Origin: Rosellinia necatrix
Lineage: Eukaryota; Ascomycota; Sordariomycetes; Xylariales; Xylariaceae
Length of the DNA: 64,000 bases
Reading direction: 5' to 3'
Assembly: GCA_021209875.1 (NCBI GenBank)
Contig: JAGYVD010000010.1
Span: 930,001 to 994,000 of the forward strand
Shown: positions 50,859 to 63,195 of the stretch, in pieces
Layout: each line of letters starts with the position of its first letter
How positions within the stretch are numbered: the first letter of the stretch is position 1
Program-made: the position numbers and the translations under genes
Notes under the pieces: generated by a model
Databases searched by the model: none
What the model saw: only the letters and a program-made list of their open reading frames with translations
Told to the model about the DNA's origin: nothing

Positions 50859-51976
50859 GATGAGACAGGCTGGCGATCGGCATGTGTCCGCAGAAGAAGG
50901 GAGATAAGTCAAGCACAATATCGATCCGGGACAGGCGCAGGGCCTCCATCAATGCACCAAATCGCATTGATCGGCAAGTTAATGTAGTTGTCTGGTTCAC
51001 GCATCGAATCTCACAAAGAAACAAATAGGCCGGAAACGTTCCTGATAAAACGGTGGTAAGAACCAAGAACAGACAGTGAACAATCACAACAAGCCATAGA
51101 GAATCAGGGACAATTATGCACATCAGGAGTCATTCTATCAATGTTCCAGTATCCTGTTGTGTAGTCCGGCCACGAGGGAAGCGAAGGGGTTCGTAATGCT
51201 GGGATACTTCTGGCGGTTAGTACAATATGCTTCGCCACGCGCCTGTGATTGCGCACTATGCCTTGCCACTGGTCCGTTGCCTTATGCACGGAACAATGCA
51301 CATTTTTCAATTATCAAATCTCGGCCTCCCGCCCTTGATAAAAAGATTGTGTAGCGTTGAGAAGCGGCAGCATAGGTATCAGCCCGTTTCACGGCTCCCT
51401 ACACCATCGATGCACATGGTCGTCGGATAGCCGCTGTCACATCTCGTGACATTCAAATATAATGGATAACAAAGCTTCTGCCCCAATGGCACTGTTCATG
51501 GAAATGGGTGCGACATAGTGTGGGATTAGGTACTCAGATCAGTTTATCAGGCATCAATGCACATAAACCTACTACATGAGCGAAAGAATAGACTAAAGCA
51601 CAACAAATCACGCAGGGGAAGAAAAGGGAAAGAGGAGCACAACTGCTACTCCACGTGAATATGGGTTTGTTTGTTGAAGGTTCAGTTAATCCTTGTTTGA
51701 ATGATGAACGTTTGTGACTTTCATGGCATACACAAGTCTTTGAGTTCCACTGTGTTGTTCTTCTGAGTTGTAATTGATGTCTCCATAAGGTCGTATCGAC
51801 TCCTCCGTCCAAGAATCCCCTGATTATACATGGATAAACCTTTTGCCATCCACGCCTCGGGTTCTTGCTCAACCGTGAATACCCACGTCTTGGTGCTGAC
51901 GCCTGCTATAGCCCGGGTCCCTAGTGATCTATGGCATGCTTCTGTTTCACCCAATCACTCCTCAATTCGACACCAA
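50859..51976. other. Spacer between the zincin-like gene and Snx4 (same strand)
   Basis: It holds the promoter of the zincin-like gene and the 3' end of the Snx4 gene. No supportable gene. Minus-strand frames at 50779-51123 and 51721-51954 have some plausible-looking protein sequence but start only at GTG or TTG and have no domain I recognise. Confidence 0.5.
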
Positions 51977-53499
51977 TCAATAGCTTTCATTACCAAGGGC
52001 TGGTAGTCTCATACCCTCCTTCTCCATCTCACGCATGTATTTCTCCCACACGTCAATAACGCCTCCGTAGAAGTCGACATGAGCATCGGCAAGAGCTGCA
52101 AACTGGCCTTTGAGCTCAACACGTTTGATGCGTTCAAAATCAACTACCTCTTTGACAACTTCCTCGTCAAACATTTCTGACGTCTTCTTGGCACGCTCAA
52201 CCTCGGTTGTTAGTTCGTCAATGCGAATTTCAAGTTTACGCTGCCGTTCTCGCCGGCTCGCTTCGTGATCCACTCCACGAACATCCTCAATCTTGGATCT
52301 GATAAAGCCGCCAGCGCCGCCCAGGGCACCAGAACTTCCGTGCCCAGAGGCTAGCGAATCCCGGTCCAATGTTGATTTATTAAGATACTCGGTCAGTTGT
52401 TCATGGTCAAGCTGCTTTTGCTCCCGTGCTTTCAGAAGATTCTTGAGAGCAAGGCTATAGGCCTGCATATCTCGTAAGCTGCCGAGATAATCTTGATCCG
52501 TATGCTCGCGTAGCTTCTTTAGCCCCGCCGCGGAGTCCTCGATACTAGCAGCAAATCCATGTACCGCAGATTCGACGCCGGGTTCCAGTGTAATGAGTTT
52601 TTGAAACTGCTCTGTCAGATCCCGTAGATCGGTTTCCAGGTCGGTTTCACGACGTACGACCCGGGCCACAACCTTCTCCACCTGGACGAGATCCTCGTCT
52701 AGCTTATCACTCTTCTCCCGTACTTCAATGAACCGCTTATCATGCTTGTGCACTTTTGTAAAAGCGTTGATAAAAGTATCAGCGAAATTGTCGAATACAC
52801 CCCCGCTCCCCTGATCAGAGGTAACGCTTGTCCTACCGGCGCGAGACCTCATTGTAGCATTCCAATCAGGAGATTCAAGGAAGGTATGAAGGATAGGCGC
52901 GCGTCGAAGGATTGGGTGCAGCGTTATGCGTGCAAGGAAGCGCTGGAGCGAATAGGCACGGCGGTTTGTAAAGTCGGGTCCAAATCGGTCTCCTCGGACG
53001 TATTCCATGCGCTGTTTATCGGGCAGCGGAGGGACGGCGCACGCGGGATAGTCTTTAGATAGGGCTTTGGAGAGGAAGAGGAAGTCGGTAAAGCGTCGAC
53101 GGGCGGTGAAGGTTGGTTTCTGGAAGGAAGGGAACGTTGACTAGGGAGAGGCCATGGCCGGTTAGTGGTGAGGCCAGCCAGCGTGGGGGGAGGATGGGCC
53201 GAACGCATGCTCCGGCAGTGTGACTCGATACTCACGCTCGTAGTGACCAGATATGATACGAAGGCGTCCTTGGTGCCGTCGCTCTCCTTGTGCGGCTCCG
53301 AGACGGTACACTCGAGTATGTCGCCGGACAGGCCGGGGTCCTGGAGTTGCAGGTTTTGGCCATGCTGCTGGTCCTCGCTGCTGGGCGGCTCGGCTTGTAT
53401 GTTGGTCATGGAATCCCTCGACATCGCGGTCGCGGCATCATGATCGGTCTCGACCTGCCACGAGATGTTGGAGAAGTTGTCTTGATCGATGACGGCCAT
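51977..53499 (-). CDS. SNX4: Sorting nexin Snx4/Atg24 (PX-BAR)
   Basis: Two exons on the minus strand, 53499-53236 and 53140-51977, with a 95-bp intron, give 475 residues. The PX domain (about 61-190) is split by the intron: ILECTVSEP with FVSYLVTT in exon 1, then TARRRFTDFLFL, PPLPDKQRMEYVRGDRFG and NRRAYSLQRFLARI in exon 2. The RRRF and RRAYSLQRF residues form the phosphatidylinositol 3-phosphate pocket known for this family. Residues about 230-475 are a helical, charged BAR domain (heptad-rich, EKVVARVVRRETDLETDL and similar). In yeast this protein works with other PX-BAR nexins to recycle endosomal cargo and supports selective autophagy. Length and order of domains are normal. The 60-residue acidic N-terminus looks disordered. 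Confidence 0.95.
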
Positions 53500-54428
53500 T
53501 GCGCAAGGTCAGGACGCCGCCACGCGTGCCGGTGCCGGTGTTGGAGCTGGTGCTGGTGCTACCAAGTCCTCGCTCGTGAGACGATTGGATTGTGCGATTG
53601 AACTGTACCGGTGTCTCGCCGTTGAGGGGTAAGGGTAATACCTAAAGGTTAGGTTCTATCTTGCTTCTGTATCTAGGTTAGGTAGGTAGGTAGGTAGGTA
53701 GGTAGGTAGGTAGGTAGGTGGCCACATGGATTAGGTAGTTTGTTCGATTAATCATGGGTGAGCCAGAGAGGTACTTTGTCTACCTAGGCAATAGCGTTGG
53801 CCTGGCTGGATGGAGGGTTGGCTGTGTAAGTTCGCATTAGTGGGGAGGGAGGCGCTGCGGGAACACCATACGTCACGTCACGCCTCTTACCTAAGATTTG
53901 CGGCCATGTAGATAGACGATATATATAAGTTACGGGGGTTCTTTTTTAGAAAGGATCCTTATATGCTATAGTAAGTTATATGGACCTGCATGGATAAGTG
54001 CTTAATAGATACATACTTGTAGTGGCATTTGTAGGTCCCGTTCTGACTTTAATTAACTTATGTGCATATCTACTTTGGTATCTGGCTGCCTGGGACAATG
54101 TGCTTTGACCCACCTGAGTCTTGAATACCTCTACTTTACCTACTAGCTACCTATCTAAGGTAGGTCAGTACGTTAGGTACCGGCATACTAGAAGAGACTA
54201 CAAGAGACAGGCACAAGAGTAATAGTTCGTTGAAACGGAATGACACGCCGACGGGTATTAAGTGTATTATCATTTCTACGAAGTTCTGAGTTGTGTGCCC
54301 AGAGCGTACGTAATAAACAGCATCAATGAAGCAGCCCCTAATTCCGGCTGGCATAATGCCCCTCTATCCCGTACCCCGTAACCCCGTACCTCTACCTATT
54401 TGTACAAGAGTTGTAGTTGTTGTCTGTC
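53500..54428. other. Spacer with a TAGG microsatellite
   Basis: This holds the Snx4 promoter and the 3' end of the GT90 gene. A run of about ten TAGG units at 53676-53718 is followed by AT-rich sequence and more CCTA/TAGG elements near 54145-54180. No supportable gene. Confidence 0.6.
53676..53718. repeat. TAGG tetranucleotide microsatellite
   Basis: About ten near-perfect TAGG units, roughly 180 bp upstream of the Snx4 start on its promoter side. Confidence 0.95.
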
Positions 54429-57400
54429 CTATCCTTTGAAGACAAAGCCTATCTCGTCCCGATTATCGTCGATTACCCTTCCCCATTCCAATAACAGCCG
54501 GAACAAGTACACTTCCATGTCCTCTTTCCTCATCGCCTGCTCGGCCCACTTGCGACCCTGCTGGGAGATCCATTTCGCGTCTTCTGTCCGTGCCGGCGTG
54601 ATCTGTTTCCGACCGTTGAGCGTGCCGCGACCATCCAGCCCAACAAAGTATGACATCGTGCTATGTAAGGCGTGATATCTCACATCAACCGGGATGAAAT
54701 GCACCCAAGGCATAAGCCGCTCCGTGAACCATTGCTGAAATATAGAGGAGAGAACAGGTACACTGTTTGATCGCAGGACCTGCATTAGGTTCGGTGGTGG
54801 TCCGTCAACGGTGTCGAGTAGCATCACATAGCGGCTATCCACCTCGGCCGCTGGCGGCTCTAGCCCGAACTCATCCCGCATAAACTCGCAATGCGCGTCC
54901 TCGCAGCCCTCGGGCGGGCCAGTCAAGGAGAATTGTAACGGCAAAATACGGTTACCTTCCGTTGTAGGCACATGTTCGTATCGAAACCTGCTGTCTTTAT
55001 CGGTCCCTATTCCTAGCAGCATCGGGGTTCTGTCCGGGGCGGTGGCGTTCCTGACAAGATGCACCAAGCGCAATCGATGGCTACCGTGCAGCAGCTCATG
55101 GTTGACTTTTGGTATGTCTTTGACGTCGCCCTGCCACAGGAGAAGGTCCCGTTTTTGACTGAAGCTTTTACCATCATAGTATTCCTTTGACCCGCCCCAT
55201 GAAAAAGGAACTAAGATATCGTTAAAACTTGCCGTCTTTGACCCGCTGAAGAGGGGTAGCAGACTCTGGTGAAGTTCATACTGATGGGGAGTGGTGTGAA
55301 ACTCGTGGAGATTGAAGATATCAGGCTGGTGGCATGGGTCAAGTGCCATCTGCCAATCATTCAGGAATTGCTCCTTGCTGTGAGGCGAGGCGCACGAGAC
55401 GCAGAAATCTCTGACATCCCAATTGACACCACTGCGGGTTGGCGATCCTGGAGGGCAGGCGAGCGCCTCGAGTTGCCGAAACTGATGCGCCGTGATATAG
55501 GGCTTCACCAGATCTTTCGCTGCTCTGTGCTTGGTGCTGTCTATTTTCTCCTTTACGGGGGAATCTGAATCTTCGCGCTTACCCAAACGACCGGAAATAA
55601 ACTGAAAGCCCGCCTGAGTGGCTATCGTTCGCAATTGATGGATCTCATTCCAAGGCACCATGACTCTCGGTCGCTCTTGCAGGTTGATGGCAATTTCCAT
55701 CGCCGGGAGATACTTTACAAAAGCAGAGATGAGGTTCACAATCTCGTCTAGTGCCTCTTGTTGTGGTGGTTCAGCCAGGCTATTTGAAGATACCCCTCCA
55801 TCCACGATGCGGATGATGCCAATGTTAGGCTGACTCTTGAGGAACTCGAGACCATCCCGGATAGTTTGCGGCCGTAGGCCCCAGAATGGTAGGATGTCTC
55901 TCTCTACCTGATCAAACTTGTCAATAACGACAGATTTTTTCTCCTGAGCAAACTCGAACCATTTATCGAAGTATCGTGGGGGGTTACGTCCGTGGTGTCT
56001 TTCGCCATATTCGGCCACAGCGAGCTTCAGGGTTGTGCTGACCGTCGCATGCCGCAACCATCGATCTGCCTCTATCCTGTTCTTGTAAACAAGGTCATCG
56101 ACGGGGTGGCGAGTAAACATCTTTTGCGTCAACGCGGCGTAGATGGCTGAAAAGACCAATATACTAAGAAGCAATACTAGAAAGAACACACGCCTAATAA
56201 AAACGACTGAGCGCATATCGATAGCGTACGTGAAGATGGTGAAGCCGAGTGAAATTGCCCCAAGTACAAGAAGTGGCTGCGTCGATGATATCTGTTGGTA
56301 TGTCCCAACAAGCAGCGTGTTCCTAATGCCAGCTAGCAAGCCAGATGCGGCAGTAGCGATGGCAACAGGCTCAAGGGGCGATGTGTCGCATAGCATCAGC
56401 GATGCAGATATGACCAAGGTAGCTATGACTATCCCAGTGCTTAATGTGTCGAAAAGGTAAAGAGGGTTCACTCCCCCAAGGGATTGGTGCCCGGCAATTT
56501 CATTGCGTTGGAAAAGCCGTGTTGCTAACGATGGGATGCAGGTGGCAAATGATGTAGCTAACAAAATGCCACCCAAGGTCCGTAGCCGACTCCTGGTCGT
56601 TCGCGCCCAAGACAAGACTCTCCATGAGAGGATAATTATAGCCGCGTCCGCAAAAAGACCGATCCATTGAATAAATACCACCAGCGACCCTTCATCTGCT
56701 AAGGAAGAGCAGAAATACGTAGATCGTATTGTAAAGTTGCCGGCCGAGAATGCTCCGTAACTGAGAAGGGAGGTTCCGAGAAGTAGGGTAAAAGGTGAGC
56801 CTAAGAACCAATTCCTCAAGTCTTCTAATACACTTCCCCACATCTCTTCGGGTTCATCTGATTCTATCTGTGGCGGACGATACGAGAAGAATCTGTAAGC
56901 CGCTAATACTAGCGGCAAAAACGCCTATGGAACGAGGTTAATTACAAGGCTGCCGACTGTGTGGCGAAATACTCACTTCAACACCCGCACTAGAGCATTG
57001 GAAATCGTGCAAACTTCGAAAGGTGATCTCGAGTCTAAAGAGAACAAGGGCGATGATACAGGGCACGTAAAATCGACGTGGTCTTGGAGGCAAGGATGAC
57101 AACGATGCCTTCAAGACGGCGTCGGAATCTGTGAATGTCAGCCATCACCCCCCACGCGAAGCAGAGTAGTTCAACGGACCAAACCTTCCGTCGGCTCCGG
57201 GGAGCCATTTCGAGAAGAGGCTCACGAAAAGAGCCGATATGCCAGAAATGAACAGCAGCAAGAACGACGAAAGACGTGGTTGGCCTAAGAGGCTCAGTCA
57301 GCAACGCAACGCCAGTCCTGGCCGAGGAAGCAAATGAGCAAGTACTGATCAAGGAGTGCCTCTGCATAGAATACAAGAGCCAAGTAAAAGAAGCGAGGAA

Positions 57401-57446
57401 CCTTATCACTAATTAGCCGACTGTTGGCCTCGGCATCGGTGGCCAT
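54429..57446 (-). CDS. Multi-membrane GT90 (CAP10-type) glycosyltransferase
   Basis: Four exons on the minus strand by my reading: 57446-57410, 57284-57180, 57128-56977 and 56924-54429, giving 929 residues. The large last exon is certain; the small first three rest on frame and branch points (GCTGAC before both the 57285 and 57129 acceptors). The N-terminal half has about nine membrane segments, beginning LSSFLLLFISGISALFVSLF. The C-terminal half, from about RHHGRNPPRYFDKWFEFA, is the CAP10/GT90 fold, which in fungi transfers sugars (xylose in the Cryptococcus enzyme) in the secretory lumen. VDVRYHALHSTMSYFVG is a typical late GT90 block. The sugar donor here is unknown. Intron 2 uses a rare GTCCGT donor; reading straight through it would meet an in-frame TGA. 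The last exon ends in EIGFVFKG. Confidence 0.87.
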
Positions 57447-58041
57447 CCTGACATCGGATCGCGAGGGTCAGCCAGGGGTCGGGTGAAACCCACCAAACGC
57501 CCGTCAACCGCGCGCCGCTACCGGGAGCCATTGCGGTAGCATTGGTCGCGCGATGGCCTCGCTCGGATCAATCGCGCAGAAGAGTGAGCTGCGTTTGTGA
57601 GTTGCGTTTCCGAGTTGCGTTTGCGAGTTGTGTTTGTAAGTGTATTTGTAGGTGTTATCTAGTGGGCAGGTCGTGTGTGACTGGTTGGTGGCATGTTCGT
57701 GCCAAGAAACGATGCAGCAAACCAAAATAATTATAATATGGAGAACTGCACGGAAGACGAAAGGCAACCAAGTGATCTAGATCCGAGCAGACAGGCGGTA
57801 GGAGTTCTGTGGTTCAGTGCTTTAGGTAGGTTAGGTAGTGTAGTCATACAGTATTGATCCTTACAGTCAAACAGTATGCCTTCAGATAATAGGGGTCTGA
57901 TAGGAGCAATACATGCGCAGGAACACGGCTCTTGTCAGTATGAAACACAGTGTGGGCTTCCGTCCAGTTGTGGGGAATACGTATAGAGAGACTTGCTACA
58001 GTTACTCCATCGATCACATGACGAGCGTTAGATGCTCAGTC
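57447..58041. promoter_or_regulatory. GT90 promoter region with 13-bp array
   Basis: It separates the GT90 start from the tRNA gene. It holds a 13-bp tandem array (listed separately) 139 bp upstream of the GT90 ATG, and otherwise no open frame of note. Confidence 0.5.
57585..57636. repeat. 13-bp tandem array near the GT90 start
   Basis: Four 13-bp units in phase: TGAGCTGCGTTTG, TGAGTTGCGTTTC, CGAGTTGCGTTTG and CGAGTTGTGTTTG, followed by decayed 12-bp versions. It lies in the presumed promoter or leader of the GT90 gene. Confidence 0.85.
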
Positions 58042-58137
58042 GGGCGAATGGTCTAGGGGTATGATACTCCCTTCGCATATCTGAAGCGATTCAGTCTAGA
58101 TTGGGAGGGGTCCGGGGTTCAATTCCCCGTTCGTCCA
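58042..58137 (+). tRNA. tRNA-Ala (anticodon CGC) with a 24-nt intron
   Basis: A complete cloverleaf can be drawn. The acceptor stem is GGGCGAA with TTCGTCC (58042-58048 and 58130-58136), followed by discriminator A at 58137. The anticodon stem is CTCCC with GGGAG (58067-58071, 58103-58107) and the T stem CGGGG with CCCCG around TTCAATT. The anticodon CGC is at 58074-58076 and a 24-nt intron (58078-58101) follows A37, the normal place. The intron contains GCGA (58086-58089), able to pair with TCGC of the anticodon loop. The G3-T70 pair is the hallmark of alanine tRNAs. The D-arm (GGTCTAGGGGTATGAT) looks more like that of proline or glycine tRNAs, so isotype is a little less certain than the fold. 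Mature length is 72 nt. Confidence 0.88.
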
Positions 58138-58189
58138 TTCTTTTGCATCATTCTTTTGCATGAATCTTTTGCATGAATCTTTTGCATCG
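58137..58189 (+). terminator. Pol III terminator with repeated TCTTTTGCAT units
   Basis: Directly after the tRNA are four 13-14 bp units built on ATTCTTTTGCAT. Each contains a TTTT, the minimal Pol III stop, so the gene has a primary terminator at 58141-58144 and three backups. Confidence 0.7.
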
Positions 58190-61100
58190 AACATTAACTC
58201 GCCTCGATTTTGTTAGTCCTAACTCCCATTAAGCTCCAAATGTAACCCTTCGTTCCTCTATGCTAAAATGCATATATGAAAAAAAATAATAAAATTTAAT
58301 AATAATAATAATGTTGAGTAGATAGAGTATATAAGAAGGAACCAGTCACCCTAATGCCACTAACCAAGAATGTCATCAGTATGCTATTATTGTCCCCCAT
58401 AATTGCTGTTAAAGACGAAATGAAACATACAACTCTCAACTTGCCGCCATGTAAATGAGTACCGAAGTGAATAAGGAAGAAGGCTACGTTTCCTAGACAT
58501 GAGCAAACAAGAACGTATATTCATATACAAGCCATGATAGAATTGTCTACACAGTCATACACGCAGGGCAGGTTGCATCCCCATTCCCCTTTGATCATGA
58601 TGTCCGTATATAAGTTCCATAGGCAGGGGTACTTCTCCAGCTTCGTCTAGCTCGCTTCGATGCAGCATTTGATTTAAACAGATTCCATTGGCTAGCCGCT
58701 CACCCTAAAAATCAAATAGGACACATCTAGACGCACCTGGATGACCACCTGGATGGCAACCCGGATGGACATTCGTCAGTTGATATATGTAGGGCTGATG
58801 TGTACGCCGCAGAGGAATTTCAATTGTCCTAAAAATAAGGCCGTCTAATCCTGCGCCAATGTCTACGCCGTTGCAACCAAACCACAAGGGGTTCATCTGT
58901 TAGATATATCAAGGAACAAACCCGACGAATATCAATCGTCACATTTCCCTGACCAGACACGCAATGTGCTCGTTCCCCTATAACGCTGATGTTGCCCCTG
59001 TTGAAAATGGCCGTAGCCGACCTCACTATACAGCCACATACAGAGCATTCTGCGAGAGGATGCACCCAACAGATGTGCGCCAAATATGACTTCCAGTGCC
59101 ATGAGCCCGTTCAGCGACAAAGACGAAGCTGGCAAACACCAAGTAATATGTGGGCAACGCAGTATGGCCATTAAACCAATATGGAGGTCGTCTGGAGTTT
59201 TTTCGAGGGAGCTATCAACACAGCCTAGCAAGCGACACGCGAGACCCGAGACCGATTATAACACAACGTTCGATAGAACTAACACCGCACCATAAGAGAT
59301 AACGCCGAGATCCGATACCCCGATAGAAGGAGAATATACGCCGGAGAGGTGACCATAATTCAATAGTCATCGACGACGCCATTACCATGGAGCTGGTTGA
59401 TAGGGGCTGGGGTAAAGAGTCGTTATCAAGAACCATGCCCCGCGCCCTTCAGTCCGGAGCCATCGTCATAATATGAATCAATGGATCCGTGCGCTCAGCA
59501 AAGCTGGAGAACATCCCATCGAATGCACCCGTCTTAGGCGAATTCCAGCACCCAATGCTTTAAACGATGCACTACTTGAATGCGACCCATAGGTCAGCTA
59601 GCAACTGGCAACTCAGGCTTGCACGAGAAGCTGACCGGACGTGCACGTAGTATATGATCTGGTATCAGCACATACGACACACTCGCCTCCTTTGAGGATG
59701 CGTAGTGCCTAACAAGAGTGGGAGCTCCTGCAGCTTGCTGACAGAGCCTCTCTAGGTTATAGGTCATACCTTCATTGCCACCCACCAAGGAACTTCTCCG
59801 ACAACGCAAAGTGCTGAACACAGGCCCCCCAACAGCCGAGTAATGGTTGGCAAAACGGTATCAAAAGCCAAAATCATGGCACAAGCCCGGGAAGGCCCAG
59901 GCAATGGCTGCGAACAGTGCCGTCGAAGTAATGACTGGCGGGCTTCAGCTTTTGTCGCGAGTTGAGTTGGGAATGACGCAGGGCAGAAGATAAGACCCCA
60001 GTTGACAAAGCATACTGGAAAGACGCAGAGATGAAACGAAGACCCGGCTACAGAACTGCATTGAGGACAAAGCTGATAGCAATAATTGCTGAGGTAAAGG
60101 TAATCTCATCGCGATCATCTCCCCGGACTCCAAAAGATGGTTAGCCAAGTTGTAGGAGACAACAATACTAGTGCTGCAGCAACCCATTGGACAACACTCT
60201 AGGTATACGACAGCAACATACGCCGACTGGAACGCACCTTGCCTTAGAGGTGACAGTAGTGAGAGGCGGGAAAACAGGTGAAGATTGCAGGGATTGGCAG
60301 ATAATCGATGCCACGGGAAAGGTGAAGATGAACCGGCGGTTCGGTGCCAGAGACCCCCGCGCGTGCGCGCGGTGAGCGAATTGTCCAAGCCTCCAGGCCA
60401 CACTTGGCGGTGTCTTTTTCTAGCGACAAGGCCAGCTGATGGTCGCTGACTGTCCATTGTCAGCTCTCGTTTCCCTAGACTCTTGGCGATGAGGCCCAAA
60501 CGCGTGGGTTGCGCTGCCTGGAGAACACTCAGGGGGATTGCCCAGCACGCCGAGCAGCATCTACTGGTTCGCCCTTTGACGAAACTGTTCGATGAGAGGA
60601 TATGGCCATGGCTCTGCTGACGCCGCAGGATCAAAACGTCTTCGACCTCGAAGATGCCGAACAGGCTGGGCGGCGAAACTAAACCCTCGCCGAGTCCTCC
60701 AACGGTCAAATCGAACGAGGATGACTAAAAATGGGAAGCGAACCATATTTGTCTTGGCACCACGCGCAGCCACCGAAACGACATCATCGCCGGATCCGAG
60801 TAAAAGGCCCGAGCTACCCGGACATACTAACTAACTACTGTATGTACATGTGCACCGCTAGTCAGCCGATGGCGAGAGGCCGACACGGTCCACTGCCGCA
60901 TGGCTTGCACTATACCATTCGCCATCGATGGATCTATCCGTAAGAGAAAGTGGCAAGGCTATGGGGAGTACATACATACATATGTACGCTACACTACGTA
61001 GGTATGGGTCTTTCGTGAGTGCGTAGCAGTGTAGCACGGGGACTCATCGATCCTCGGTGCCACACCGAGGTTCATGCTGATGCGCAGAATAGGTGCAGAA

Positions 61101-63047
61101 TACTACAGTACCTATGGATGTACGCGAATATCACCCACGAACCAATGGGCTCCGATGGGCCCCAATGGGATGGCGATTATTACCCTATGGCGATCTCGCT
61201 ACCTAGGTGGGAGGCGGGCACGGCACCAGGATGGTGAGCTTTAGAGAAGCAATTTCACCTTGCAGGCGACGCGCGATCCCGCGATTTCCCCTTAGCGAGC
61301 AGGCAAAAGAGGGAAAGCAATCCTCCCGGTGTGGTCAGAAAAACAAGACGTTATGCGAGGCAACATCGTCGCCATATCACACTACACCGCCAAGACACCG
61401 AAATAGTGTATACTCGATGCCTGTACTGGTGCTAGGCGTGTGCTAAGGGCAGTTCTGGTAAGGAGGCACCGGCATCCCCACGTTTACGGTCCCACCGCAT
61501 CCCCCCATGCTCTTCAGGGAGTGGCGTTTTTAAAATTATGGTTATGCACGTGGAACGGCGGAGGGCATTCAGGCGAAAAGGGGGTATACTATCCCCGTAC
61601 AAGACCATGTAGGCGACGTCTAGGAAGTCTAGGAAGTCTAGGAAAGGAATACCGACTCGTTTAGATCGCGAAATAAATGCAGGACTGTCGTGAAGTCAAG
61701 ACGGCAATCATCGTGGCGGATGATATACTAGAGTAGGCAGCTGACATGGTAGACATTGCTTCATATCGCACCATTACTACTATTAACACAACATACACTA
61801 AAAAAAAAAAAAAAAGTAGTGTGAGGTTGTACAGCATAGTGTACACTACCTATCTAGTCACTGACATGAATACTTAATCAGAGCTTAATCAAAAATAGAT
61901 AAGATCTGACCGTGTTAATTAATACCCTGACGAATTTCTAGTTAACCAAGATTGCCTTAGCAAATTCCCGATAACCTAAGGACATGCTGGTGCATACAAA
62001 CTGGGTAGGTATATAACTACATAGTACACTACGGAACTCACATTTGGTCGCTACTGAGGAACTTTAGTGACAAATGTTGGGCTTGAATAGCGTCTCCCAA
62101 ACCCGCCAGGCTTTCACTACTTCTGTATAGTACCTGGAAGCTTCGGGACTGAAACCACGCCAAAACATAAACCTTGGATATTAAGCCAGATGAACTAACC
62201 TCGTCCTGATCTAGCTTCTTGGCATATTATGTCAGCTACCGGTAGTGATCTAGGGCGTAATGGAAACCCCAGTTCAGGGCTCCCGGTCACGACCGGGGTT
62301 ACCTCAAGAAGTGGATGTTACCAAGTGTAGGTAAAATACATACGGTAAGGTTCACTGATCTGATAATGTTCATCGTACGATCCCATTTTAGCCCTCCTCG
62401 CCGCGGATAAGCAAGCTACGTATAAGTGGTTATGGTAGGGTAAAAGCGGAACATCCGTGTGTAAACAGCAATGCTCACACTAAGTTAGTTATCGAGAACT
62501 GACCGTGGATTGTGTGTGCTCTGTGTGTGCTCGATACACACTGAGAGAAGGTCAAGAACATAGCCTACTTCTTACAGCAGACTAGCACGCCGACATGGGC
62601 TTGGCCTTGCTTGTCTCATTTCCCGAGCATGCGCGTGTCTCAGCTACAGGCAAGGGTTGCACCCATCACTCACGCACCCAAGGATTCGTTCTCTCCCTGT
62701 CCTACAGTACACTACTACATACACCACCGCACTCTGCATGGGACTCTGCAATATTGACTACATCGACCAACTCAGCCTATCATGGCCAAGCTCTATTTGC
62801 CAAGACACGAGCCAAGGTACACTAAGCTTCTGTTCGGCACCTCCACAATCAAAGACCTGCCCAGCAGAGAGACAGTCAGCCTCATCCACAAAAGATACTA
62901 GAGGTGCTATTTTGGGTGAATTGCCCACAGCCAACCCCGGCATGGCACCCTTTTCGCAAACGTAATGCAGGATGATCCAAGACTCAGGCATCGTTCATGG
63001 GCGGGATGCCAGGGAATGGGTCGAGCTGAGCCGTGAGGCGAATGGGA
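58190..63047. other. Gene-poor region of about 5 kb
   Basis: No supportable gene. AAT repeats lie at about 58285-58312, three 9-bp units of GTCTAGGAA at 61618-61644, an A15 run at 61800-61815 and a doubled GTGTGTGCTC near 62511-62533. A 254-codon minus-strand frame at 59945-60709 is open but has only a TTG start and no domain I recognise; a rapidly evolving gene there cannot be excluded. Confidence 0.55.
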
Positions 63048-63055
63048 TATATAAA
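63048..63055 (+). promoter_or_regulatory. TATA box of the secreted HD-domain gene
   Basis: TATATAAA lies 141 bp upstream of the ATG at 63196, followed by a long C/T-rich leader (63080-63190) ending in CAAA before the ATG. This arrangement is typical of highly expressed fungal genes. Confidence 0.65.
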
Positions 63056-63195
63056 CCGATCGAACGCTTCGTGAAGATGATCTCTTCTTTTTTGCTCCCC
63101 ACCCCTCTCACCACATTCATTCATTCTTTTGACGCTTTAGCATTTCGCTTCTCGAAACATCTTCGTTGTTCCGTCTCGCAATCCAATCATTCAAA

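Noticed and set aside
57145..57147. In-frame TGA in the early part of the GT90 gene, which first looked like a readthrough site or pseudogene
   Set aside because: It lies within a 51-bp stretch with a GTCCGT donor, GCTGAC branch point and CACAG acceptor; splicing this out keeps the frame.
59945..60709. 254-codon minus-strand open frame
   Set aside because: It has only a TTG at its start, no recognisable domain, odd composition, and competing frames on the other strand. A fast-evolving gene is not excluded.
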